A stretch of 64,000 nucleotides of DNA from Photobacterium rosenbergii. GTDB taxonomy: Bacteria > Pseudomonadota > Gammaproteobacteria > Enterobacterales > Vibrionaceae. The notes under the pieces are model-generated. The model did no database searches and was not told the origin of the DNA. It saw only the letters and a program-made list of their open reading frames with translations. The first letter of the stretch is position 1. Each line of letters begins with the position of its first letter. A program made the position numbers and the translations under genes. Positions 53,709 to 61,346 of the stretch are shown piece after piece. The stretch spans positions 1 to 64,000 of the forward strand of contig NZ_PYMB01000003.1 of the NCBI RefSeq assembly GCF_003026455.1. The letters are read 5' to 3'.

Positions 53709-55037
53709 ATGAATAGAAATTTGTTGTTCTGCTTTGGCGTTGTGTTTGTGGCTTTGCTGCTTCCAGTCAGTATCTTCAATATCGGAGAAGCGACGCCTGA
53801 GTGGTCGTTGTTTTGGCAGGTACGTACTTATTTCGTTACCTACAGTGGGATGGTATCTATGATTTTGATGTCGCTGTGTATCATTCTCTCTGTTAAGCAT
53901 TGGCCAGTAGTGAGGTGGCCAATAGAGAAATGGTTGGGCGGTCTCGACCAGCAGTACCGGCTACATAAGTACCTTGGAATTTCAGCTGCATTTTCGGCTC
54001 TGTTTCACTGGGCCAGCTTTTTGAGTGATGATTTTGCCATGGATCTGGGTTTTGTTACTCTTAAAGACGAAACCTTTCCGTTCTGGACATTGGTAGAAGC
54101 GCTAGGGGACCCTGCACAGCTCATCGGCGAATATGGCTTCTATTTTACCGCAGCCTTTGTCCTGATAGCCTGGATAAAGAAATTCAAACACAATGTATTT
54201 CAATTTTCACATAAGCTATTCCCTTACCTATATTTGCTGCTGGTGTTGCATATGGTGATGTTTTTCGATGCTAGCCTGTGGCTGACTTTCCCTGGCTTGG
54301 TACTACTTATGACCAGCACACTTGCAACTGTTGGCAGCTTACTGACTATCTTAGGCTTTAATGGAAAACAGAAGCGCTATCCTGCAAAAGTAGAGCGTTT
54401 CACACCCATGAACAATGGTGTGGAAGTGGTGCTTAAAGTCGACCCACAAAACTCGAGGGAATTTCAGTTTAAGCCAGGACAGTTTGCCTTTATTGGGTTT
54501 GGTGATAAAGAGCGAGCACACCCATTTAGCCTTGCCTCTGCCTGTCATCGTGACGGCACCGTTCGCCTACTTATCAAAGCGAATGGTGATTACACCAACG
54601 CGCTGATCAATAGCCTGAAGGTGGGGCAGGCTGCACAGGTTGAAGGTCCTTACGGCTGCTTCAATTTCGACGATGAGGCAAAACAGCATATCTGGTTTGC
54701 TGCAGGTATTGGTATCGCACCATTTCTTACCGCGATAGAAGCTGTCGGAAAAAATAAGACAGTGAGCCTGTATTACAGTTTCCGTGAGAAGGAGAGTGCT
54801 TTGTTAGCAGAGCTAAAGCAAAGAGCGATAGAGGCCGGTGTTGACTTGCATGTAAGGGATACTACTTCACAAAGCCGCTTTGCTAGTGAAGAAATTATCA
54901 GCAATGTCCAAGATATCAATCAATGCAGTGTTTGGTTCTGCGGTCCATCCGAGCTTGGCAAGCGACTCGAAAGAGATTTTGCCAAAGCAAAGCTACCTTC
55001 AAAAGCCTTTCACAGAGAGCTATTTGAATTTAGGTAA
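53709..55037 (+). CDS. Ferric-reductase-like transmembrane flavocytochrome
   Basis: Inner-membrane oxidoreductase of 442 residues. Residues about 5-220 carry six hydrophobic segments with histidines (YRLHKYLG, LFHWASF, FSHKLFPY, VLHMVMF) that would hold two hemes, as in the ferric reductase/NADPH oxidase fold. The C-terminal half is an FNR-type module: HPFSLASA for flavin, GPYGCF, AAGIGIAPF for nucleotide and CGPSELG near the end. It would move electrons from NAD(P)H across the membrane. The acceptor is not deducible; iron reduction is the family default. Confidence 0.9.
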   Translation: MNRNLLFCFGVVFVALLLPVSIFNIGEATPEWSLFWQVRTYFVTYSGMVSMILMSLCIILSVKHWPVVRWPIEKWLGGLDQQYRLHKYLGISAAFSALFHWASFLSDDFAMDLGFVTLKDETFPFWTLVEALGDPAQLIGEYGFYFTAAFVLIAWIKKFKHNVFQFSHKLFPYLYLLLVLHMVMFFDASLWLTFPGLVLLMTSTLATVGSLLTILGFNGKQKRYPAKVERFTPMNNGVEVVLKVDPQNSREFQFKPGQFAFIGFGDKERAHPFSLASACHRDGTVRLLIKANGDYTNALINSLKVGQAAQVEGPYGCFNFDDEAKQHIWFAAGIGIAPFLTAIEAVGKNKTVSLYYSFREKESALLAELKQRAIEAGVDLHVRDTTSQSRFASEEIISNVQDINQCSVWFCGPSELGKRLERDFAKAKLPSKAFHRELFEFR

Positions 55038-55227
55038 ATTAGGTATTTGATATTTGCAAAGCCGTTGGGAGAGCAAGTTTCAGGCAATCTGTTGCTGTAC
55101 AAAAACTGAACGATGTTGCTTTTGATTAAAATTAGAGTAAAAACTCAGATCTGGTGCAAAGATAATCCTTGTCAGCTTAGTAATATGGGGTTGTTGTTCC
55201 ATGTTACAGCAGAGAAAGGAGTGAATA

Positions 55228-55761
55228 ATGAGAAGTTTACCTTTGATTAGCATTATTTCGATAGCTGTGGCGACACCTGCGTTGGCAACGGATTTTTTTG
55301 TTGGGGCGGGTGTTGGTTGGCAGCAAGATGAAATAAAACGTACCGTTGAAAAAGACAGTGAAAGTGTGCATTTCCAGCTTCGGGCCGGGGCAATCCTTGA
55401 ACAAGACCACCGTATCACTGCGGCCTATTCCTACAAGGATGATGATGTCCGAGCGGAAGGGGAGAAGTATAAGCACTATATGCACTTGATGACATTATCT
55501 TACGACTACATGATGCCGTTCGCTTTTGATGGGCGGTTGGCGGGATTTGTAGGCCCGACAATGGGTCTTTATAACAATAAATTTGATAACAGAAGCCGGA
55601 CCCACTTCACCTGGGGCGGTCAAGTGGGTTTGCAATATCGCCTGCCACAAAACTGGAGTGTTGATCTCTCTTACCGCTATCTAGATATGGATGTTAACGG
55701 TAGCCAGCATGAGTTGGATGACACCCAGCAAATCACACTAGCAGTGGACCGCCGTTTCTAG
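55228..55761 (+). CDS. Small outer-membrane beta-barrel protein
   Basis: Protein of 177 residues; signal peptide 1-20 (PALAT). The mature part alternates polar and hydrophobic residues and ends in the C-terminal phenylalanine (AVDRRF) recognised by the BAM complex. FVGAGVGWQQ and DLSYRYLDMDV are typical strand motifs of eight-stranded OmpA/OmpW-like porin folds. Function unknown. AAGGAG lies seven bases upstream of ATG 55228. Confidence 0.83.
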   Translation: MRSLPLISIISIAVATPALATDFFVGAGVGWQQDEIKRTVEKDSESVHFQLRAGAILEQDHRITAAYSYKDDDVRAEGEKYKHYMHLMTLSYDYMMPFAFDGRLAGFVGPTMGLYNNKFDNRSRTHFTWGGQVGLQYRLPQNWSVDLSYRYLDMDVNGSQHELDDTQQITLAVDRRF

Positions 55762-55785
55762 CCTTACGCCATTGACTGCTTGCAG

Positions 55786-55820
55786 CGCCTGAGTTATATG
55801 ATTAGCTCGGGCGTTTATTT
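55786..55820 (+). terminator. Terminator after the barrel gene
   Basis: CGCCTGAG pairs with CTCGGGCG (one G-T), followed by TTTATTTT; the loop is 12 bases. Confidence 0.75.
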
Positions 55821-56135
55821 TACCAGAGGTGTAATCACGTGCTCGTAACCAATTGTCAACGAAATGTACACCAGCAACGCAGCCATTACACAACTCCCTA
55901 ACCAGAGTCTCTCACATTATTCCTACGCCAATATATTCAACTCATCAATAAAAAACTTGAACGAAATTGCTCAGTTCACCTGACGGCTCTGTTGACTCTC
56001 TGGGAATGTAAATAAAAAATCGAAACTAATTAGTTTTATTTTCTTGACAGCTTCAATAGCCGAGCCTACATTTAAATTAACAAAACGAAACGGTTTAGTT
56101 TCGAAATCAAAAAACAGTCAGAGAAGGAATACAAC
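55821..56135 (+). promoter_or_regulatory. Strong promoter of the tandem secreted-protein genes, with two operator-like motifs
   Basis: TTGACA (56044-56049), 17-bp spacer, TACATT (56067-56072) is a near-consensus sigma-70 promoter. Two related inverted motifs flank it: CGAAACTAATTAGTTTTA (56021-56038, containing the perfect palindrome AAACTAATTAGTTT) upstream of -35, and CGAAACGGTTTAGTTTCG (56086-56103) about ten bases past the expected start site. Both read CGAAAC-N6-GTTT. I infer repressor sites. Confidence 0.75.
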
Positions 56136-56447
56136 ATGCTTAAATCAATCGCGCTATCAACTTTACTTGTCGCTTCAATGTCAGCTTCAGCTGTTGATCT
56201 CAACATCACAGATTCAGGCTCAGGTCTTCATATCAAGGCAACAGATCAATCAGCACCGGCAGCAGGGCTTAAGGTGAATGTAACCAATGTCCCTCAACTC
56301 AACGGGTCGTCATTTACCACTGATGAGAACGGCCGAGTCTTTATCCCGCTGTCATTGAATGCCAGTCGCTCAGTAAAGGTTGTTGCGACAGATGATATGG
56401 ATATGTCAGTTGCATCAAGAACTGTTTTCCATAGCCACTCGCGCTAA
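56136..56447 (+). CDS. Secreted 103-residue protein, copy 1 of tandem pair
   Basis: Small exported protein: signal peptide 1-19 (MSASA), mature part about 84 residues without cysteine. GLKVNVTNVPQ and TTDENGRVFIPLSL followed by SVKVVATD look like a carboxypeptidase-regulatory/transthyretin-like beta fold. It ends in HSHSR. AGAAGGAATACAAC precedes the ATG. Its protein is identical to that of the next gene. Driven by the strong promoter upstream. Function unknown; periplasmic or secreted. Confidence 0.85.
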   Translation: MLKSIALSTLLVASMSASAVDLNITDSGSGLHIKATDQSAPAAGLKVNVTNVPQLNGSSFTTDENGRVFIPLSLNASRSVKVVATDDMDMSVASRTVFHSHSR

Positions 56448-56527
56448 AAACAGGTTACGCATTACAACTCATCAAATAACACTAGATAAAGGCTGCCACT
56501 GGCGACCTGTTAAAGAAGGAATACAAC

Positions 56528-56839
56528 ATGCTTAAATCAATCGCGCTATCAACTTTACTTGTCGCTTCAATGTCAGCCTCAGCTGTTGATCTCAACATCA
56601 CAGATTCAGGCTCAGGTCTTCATATCAAGGCAACAGATCAATCAGCACCGGCAGCGGGGCTTAAGGTGAATGTAACCAATGTCCCTCAACTCAACGGGTC
56701 GTCATTTACCACTGATGAGAATGGCCGAGTCTTTATCCCGCTGTCATTGAACGCCAGTCGCTCTGTAAAAGTTGTCGCGACAGATGATATGGATATGTCA
56801 GTTGCATCAAGAACTGTTTTCCATAGCCACTCGCGCTAA
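56528..56839 (+). CDS. Secreted 103-residue protein, copy 2 of tandem pair
   Basis: Repeats copy 1 with a period of 392 bp. Over 312 bp I count seven nucleotide differences, all at third codon positions, none altering the protein. The ribosome-binding region (AGAAGGAATACAAC) is duplicated too, but the upstream promoter is not, so both copies probably share one transcript. The 80-bp spacer has AACAGGT and ACCTGTT at its two ends. A terminator lies about 90 bp downstream. Confidence 0.85.
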   Translation: MLKSIALSTLLVASMSASAVDLNITDSGSGLHIKATDQSAPAAGLKVNVTNVPQLNGSSFTTDENGRVFIPLSLNASRSVKVVATDDMDMSVASRTVFHSHSR

Positions 56840-56859
56840 TCTCAGCCTTAAGAACCCTG

Positions 56860-56886
56860 CAAGGTTTCAAGGTTTCAAGGTTCAAG
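56860..56886. repeat. CAAGGTTT short tandem repeat
   Basis: CAAGGTTT occurs twice, then CAAGGTT and CAAG, in the region after the tandem genes. It is the third short repeat array of similar base composition in this window. Confidence 0.7.
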
Positions 56887-56931
56887 ATATTAAGATTGCA
56901 GAGTTTTGATTGGCCATTGAATTAGATTACG

Positions 56932-56963
56932 AGGCATTAAACGCTAGCCGTTAATGCCTTTTT
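56932..56963 (+). terminator. Terminator of the tandem-gene transcript
   Basis: AGGCATTAA and TTAATGCCT form a perfect 9-bp stem followed by five T. Confidence 0.9.
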
Positions 56964-57021
56964 GTCGATCTAGACGTATGATTGCCAATAGGTTCAGGAA
57001 AAATAAACGGGTATCAAAGCG

Positions 57022-58725
57022 ATGAGTGTACGAGAGGGAGCAGGGGAACCTGCCAATATTTCCACTTTTGACGAGTTTGCCAAGTCCGCAGACTACTCTT
57101 TGATGGATACGTTAAACCCAGACCCAGATGCCACGGAAGATGGTAACGACTTTTCCCCACGACAGGTATTCTCCGGGCATTATGTCCCCGTAAAGCCTTC
57201 ACCGATTGCTGATCCTGTTTATATCAGCCATAGCCAACAGTTTTTTAGAGAGTTGGGGCTAGATGACAGCTTGGTATTGAGCGAAGGGTTCGCAAAGCTA
57301 TTTTCAGGTGATATCACCGATGTGCCGGCACCTATGCGCAAGGTAGGGTGGGCGACTGGCTATGCGCTATCCATTTTTGGTAATGAATATACTGAGCAAT
57401 GCCCATTTAGAACCGGTAACGGTTATGGTGATGGTCGTGCGGTCTCGGTGTTTGAAGGTGTGTTCAACAACCAGCGATGGGAAATGCAGCTAAAAGGAGG
57501 CGGGCCAACACCATATTGCCGAGGTGCTGACGGTAGGGCGGTACTGCGCTCTAGTGTCAGGGAATTCCTCGCCCAAGAGTATATGCATGCGCTCGGTGTT
57601 CCATCGACCCGCTCACTAAGCTTATTCGTTTCACAATCCGAAACGGTTGATCGTCCATGGTACAGCGAGGGTTCCCGTTCGGAAAATCCCGATATTATGG
57701 TCTCCAATCCTGTTGCTATCTCAACTCGTGTCGCGCCTTCATTCTTACGGGTAGGCCAGTTGGAACTATTTGGCCGAAGGGCCCGTGTGGGTGATCGCCC
57801 TAATGCAATGGCCGAGCTGGAGATGATCGTCCTGCACGTTATCGAGAGGGAATACAAAGCGCAGATTGACGCAGATTTGCCTATGGCAGACAAAATACTC
57901 GCTTTAGCGACTGAGTTTCGCGACAGGTTAACTGACTTGGTGGCGAACTGGCTGCGAGTGGGTTATTGCCAAGGTAATTTCAATAGCGATAACTGTGCGG
58001 TGGGTGGATTCACCATAGATTACGGCCCATTTGGCTTCTGTGAATACTTTGACCCTTATTTCCAGCCATGGACGGGCGGTGGCCGCCACTTCTCCTTCTT
58101 TAACCAGCCACTGGCTGCCGAGAAGAACTTTGAATCATTCTGCTCCGCGCTAAAGCCGCTACTGCAATCAACCCCTGAAGCATTAGAGCAACTGGAACAG
58201 ATCATCGAAGATTTCTCCACAGTGATGGAGGGTAAAGTTAGTAAAATGTGGGCTACCAAGCTTGGGCTGGAATCGCTCGACAGTGAATTGTTCACTCAAC
58301 TTTTATCACTGATGATGAAAACCCACGTTGATTACACGATTTTGTTCCGCCAGCTTTCGAGTCTGCCCAAGGAGATTTCCGAGATATCAGATAGCTTCTA
58401 TGCGGCGCCAAATGAAGAACTTCAAGAAGCTTGGAACCAGTGGCTGACCTCTTGGCGGGAGAAGTTTAATCCTGCAATAAGTCATGACGAAATTTCAAAT
58501 CAAATGAAGCGGGTGAACCCAAAATACACCTGGCGTGAGTGGCTTATTGTGCCTGCTTATGACAATGCGAAGCATGGTGATTTTGCGCTTATCCATGAAC
58601 TGCAACAAATTCTAGCCAATCCATATGATGAACAATCTGAATGGGTGGAGAGGAAATATAACCATCTGAGGCCGCTTGAATATTTCACTGCTGGTGGGGT
58701 ATCCCATTACAGTTGCTCATCATAG
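57022..58725 (+). CDS. selO: SelO (YdiU/UPF0061) protein adenylyltransferase
   Basis: Pseudokinase-fold enzyme of 567 residues, about 90 longer than E. coli YdiU. It transfers AMP to Ser/Thr/Tyr of target proteins. Signatures: [23 protein letters not shown] (nucleotide loop, about 155-178), GNFNSDN and TIDYGPFGF (metal-binding N and D, about 319-340). It ends in CSS, where bacterial proteins have cysteine and some others selenocysteine. The extra length lies partly in the first 70 residues and the C-terminal third. Convergent with the DUF2237 gene, six bases apart. Confidence 0.93.
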   Translation: MSVREGAGEPANISTFDEFAKSADYSLMDTLNPDPDATEDGNDFSPRQVFSGHYVPVKPSPIADPVYISHSQQFFRELGLDDSLVLSEGFAKLFSGDITDVPAPMRKVGWATGYALSIFGNEYTEQCPFRTGNGYGDGRAVSVFEGVFNNQRWEMQLKGGGPTPYCRGADGRAVLRSSVREFLAQEYMHALGVPSTRSLSLFVSQSETVDRPWYSEGSRSENPDIMVSNPVAISTRVAPSFLRVGQLELFGRRARVGDRPNAMAELEMIVLHVIEREYKAQIDADLPMADKILALATEFRDRLTDLVANWLRVGYCQGNFNSDNCAVGGFTIDYGPFGFCEYFDPYFQPWTGGGRHFSFFNQPLAAEKNFESFCSALKPLLQSTPEALEQLEQIIEDFSTVMEGKVSKMWATKLGLESLDSELFTQLLSLMMKTHVDYTILFRQLSSLPKEISEISDSFYAAPNEELQEAWNQWLTSWREKFNPAISHDEISNQMKRVNPKYTWREWLIVPAYDNAKHGDFALIHELQQILANPYDEQSEWVERKYNHLRPLEYFTAGGVSHYSCSS

Positions 58726-58730
58726 TTGCT

Positions 58731-59102
58731 CTATTTGGAATCAACAGCATGCTGCTTTAGTACATCAATAGGGATTATATCCAAGGTACTCACTTCGCAG
58801 CTTGCTAATACAACCGGTGGTGCGCAACCGGCCTGCCATGCTTCTTTCCAGCGCTGGGCACATAGGCACCAACGGTCTCCAGGCGCTAAGCCGGGAAAAT
58901 CAAACTCCGGCCTTGGCGTAGACAAATCATTACCCTGTGCTTTGGTAAAGGCGAGAAACTCATCCGTTACCAAGGCACATACGACATGAAGGCCTGCGTC
59001 GCTATGATCGGTGCGGCAATAGCCGTCCCTAAAGAATCCGGTCGTAGGCGAGCAGTTACAGAGCGCCAAGGGGCCGCCTAACACGTTAGTTTTACCAGTC
59101 AT
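58731..59102 (-). CDS. DUF2237 protein
   Basis: Cytosolic protein of 123 residues from ATG 59102 (a GTG two codons before is also possible). Family patterns KTNVLGGPLALCNCSPTTGFFRDGYC and GDRWCLCAQRWKEA are present; several cysteines (C15, C17, C29, C78, C80 approximately) may bind a metal. No function is known for DUF2237. Single gene convergent with selO. Confidence 0.85.
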   Translation of the reverse strand: MTGKTNVLGGPLALCNCSPTTGFFRDGYCRTDHSDAGLHVVCALVTDEFLAFTKAQGNDLSTPRPEFDFPGLAPGDRWCLCAQRWKEAWQAGCAPPVVLASCEVSTLDIIPIDVLKQHAVDSK

Positions 59103-59245
59103 GGTCACACCTAGAATGATTCAGTTTCAGTGTTCAATACCATTGGTTGGACAAGATATTGTTATTCACTATAGGCTAAATGATCTTAGTGTAGTTGCTC
59201 TTGGTGTAGTTGCTCGCAGGGCTTAAGCCCGCAAGATTGACTGGT

Positions 59246-59626
59246 TTAACTCCTTTCATCATAGGCCTGACGTGCTAGTCTGATATCGCCCTGATGTTGT
59301 TCAGCCCAACAGACCAATTGGTAGAGAGGCTTAACCAAGTCGCGGCCCATTTCTGTTAGGCAATACTCGACCCTGACAGGGACTTCAGGGTATACCGTCC
59401 TGCTCACGTATCCTTCCCGTTCCAGATCCCTAAGAGTTTGTGTCAGCATGCGCTGGGATATTCCTTCCACCCTTGATTTGAGGGCATTGAATCTTTCGGT
59501 GCCATCTACCAGGGCAAAGAGAATAAGCATTGACCATTTATCACCGATTTGCGAGACGACATTTCGCACAGGGCAGTCTTCATTGTTATGGAAGATGCGT
59601 TTTTCAGGTTTGGCTTGTGTTGTCAC
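59246..59626 (-). CDS. HxlR-family transcriptional regulator
   Basis: Winged-helix regulator of 126 residues. The characteristic NEDCPVRNVVSQIGDKWSMLIL has C18, the residue that acts as redox or quinone sensor in YodB/QorR-type members. RMLTQTLRDLEREGYVSR is the recognition helix and wing. It is divergent from an NTF2-like gene, 145 bp apart, and probably represses it and itself, responding to oxidants or electrophiles. Confidence 0.92.
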   Translation of the reverse strand: MTTQAKPEKRIFHNNEDCPVRNVVSQIGDKWSMLILFALVDGTERFNALKSRVEGISQRMLTQTLRDLEREGYVSRTVYPEVPVRVEYCLTEMGRDLVKPLYQLVCWAEQHQGDIRLARQAYDERS

Positions 59627-59662
59627 GTTACATTCCTTTTGGATTTCTCACTCACATGGGTT

Positions 59663-59691
59663 ACCAAAATGTGCCTATCACACCTTTTGGT
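59663..59691. promoter_or_regulatory. Inverted repeat between HxlR and NTF2-like genes
   Basis: ACCAAAATGTG and CACACCTTTTGGT pair (two-base bulge) with a five-base centre. It lies within 40-65 bp of the HxlR start and 80-108 bp of the NTF2-like start, a plausible shared operator. Confidence 0.45.
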
Positions 59692-59770
59692 GCCTTCTTG
59701 AATACTAGGTTACTAATAATTACCATGGTGATCAATGTATACCAAAGCGGAAAATCACTAGGAGTGAGTT

Positions 59771-60313
59771 ATGCGTAAAACAATGGCATGTTTGATTCTT
59801 CTTGTAGTAAGCACAGTCGCCAATGCGAATAATAAAGATACCTTGATGGTCGATTTAGATTCTCTGCAAAAACCGAATTGGACCGAGCAGGAGTTGGCCA
59901 ACGCAAAATTGGTCACTGATTTCGTACAGAACCTGATGAATAACCATAACTTCGACTATGTGCTGGAGCACTACAACGATAGCGCGTATGTTCAGCACAA
60001 TAGAAACCTACCCGATAAAGTCACCGGTCTGGTCGGTTTTCTTACCGAGTTTGTCGAGGAATATCCAGATTACGCTTATGACGTGAAGCATATCTATGTT
60101 GATGGCGACTATGTGGTGTTTCACTCCCATGCCACGCTAAATCGAGACGATAGGGGTAATGATCGAAAAGGGATGAATATTATCGATACGTGGCGTATCG
60201 AAGAGGGAAGGGTTGTAGAGCATTGGGACTCGATTCAGGCACTCGATTTTTCTATGCGGCTATATTCCCTTATTAGTGGCGGTGAGATAGAAAATTCGAA
60301 TGGCGTGTTTTAG
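59771..60313 (+). CDS. Exported SnoaL/NTF2-like protein
   Basis: Protein of 180 residues with a signal peptide at 1-19 (ANAN). The mature part is a single SnoaL-like NTF2 fold: YVQHNRNLPDKVTGLVGFL near 75-95 and VVFHSHATLNRDDRGNDRKGMNIIDTWRIEEGRVVEHWDSIQ near 115-155. Relatives include enzymes of small-molecule isomerisation, but many are of unknown role. Divergent from an HxlR regulator gene, which suggests induction by reactive electrophiles or quinones. AGGAGTGAG precedes the ATG. Confidence 0.88.
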   Translation: MRKTMACLILLVVSTVANANNKDTLMVDLDSLQKPNWTEQELANAKLVTDFVQNLMNNHNFDYVLEHYNDSAYVQHNRNLPDKVTGLVGFLTEFVEEYPDYAYDVKHIYVDGDYVVFHSHATLNRDDRGNDRKGMNIIDTWRIEEGRVVEHWDSIQALDFSMRLYSLISGGEIENSNGVF

Positions 60314-60467
60314 CTGTTTAAACCAGTAAACTGAAAGCGGTTGAACTGCCTAAACTTGGCACCTTTTTTGACTATTTTTCTGTATCAGCAACAGAAACTC
60401 GTCAAGCACAACAATTCACCTTGATACAGCAGCATCTTGAACTGGGGAATTGAAGGGAGGTGGCAAT

Positions 60468-61307
60468 ATGCGAATCAATTTGAAAAGCAAAATCACACAT
60501 GCCTTTATCGCTTTGGCTGTGTGTTTTACATCCGGTGCTTCAGCCAGTCAGGAACCGGCTGAAGTTGCTAAGCAAACCTTGGTATTTGGTGTGGTGCCAC
60601 AGCAGTCAGCCGCTAAGCTAGCGGTACAGTGGGGGCCGCTGCTCAAGGTATGGGGCGAAGTAACCGGTTTGGACATTCGTTTCGCGACGGCACGGGATAT
60701 TCCAACTTTTGAGCAGCGCCTTGCTGCTGGGGAGTACGACATTGCCTATATGAACCCGTACCATTTCACCCTTGTAAACCAAACTCCGGGTTACACCGCC
60801 CTGGCCCGTGCCAAAGACAAGCGTATCACCGGGATAATGGTTGCGAGAAAAGATTGGCAAGGCAGCCTTGATGAGTTGGACAATACATCCCTCGCTTTTC
60901 CTGCCCCCCGCGCGTTTGCAGCATCTATCCTGACCCAATCTGAATTGCGCCAGAAAGGGCTCTCCATTTCAGCTAATTATGTTGGCTCACACGATTCTGT
61001 ATATATGGCAGTCGCAAGGGGACTGTATCCTGCCGGTGGTGGGGTGATGCGTACCTATAACAGCCTTGATGAATCAATTAAACAGCACCTTACCGTCATT
61101 TATCGCACCAATAGCTATACCCCCCATGCGATTGCATTTTCCAAAAGCCTCGATAAATCAACGACCCTAGCTCTGCAGCAAAGTCTGACAGCAGTTAATG
61201 AGCATGCTGATGCCCAAGCTGTATTCGAAAAGTTGAGTATTAAGGGCCTAGAACCTGCATTAGACAGTGATTGGGATGATGTCGTATCGCTCGATATCGA
61301 AATGTAA
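60468..61307 (+). CDS. PhnD-like phosphate/phosphonate-type substrate-binding protein
   Basis: Periplasmic binding protein of 279 residues starting at ATG 60468 (GGGAGGTGG upstream). Signal peptide 1-27 (ASASQ). The fold pattern FGVVPQQSAAKLAVQWGPLL near 40-60 and YDIAYMNPYHF near 93-103 is typical of the PhnD/PtxB group. No transporter genes are nearby; instead the hybrid kinase gene follows after 39 bp. I infer a sensory rather than transport role. Confidence 0.9.
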   Translation: MRINLKSKITHAFIALAVCFTSGASASQEPAEVAKQTLVFGVVPQQSAAKLAVQWGPLLKVWGEVTGLDIRFATARDIPTFEQRLAAGEYDIAYMNPYHFTLVNQTPGYTALARAKDKRITGIMVARKDWQGSLDELDNTSLAFPAPRAFAASILTQSELRQKGLSISANYVGSHDSVYMAVARGLYPAGGGVMRTYNSLDESIKQHLTVIYRTNSYTPHAIAFSKSLDKSTTLALQQSLTAVNEHADAQAVFEKLSIKGLEPALDSDWDDVVSLDIEM

Positions 61308-61346
61308 CTATGCAGTTCGAGAAGGCTAATTGAGGCGGGGCTTGGT

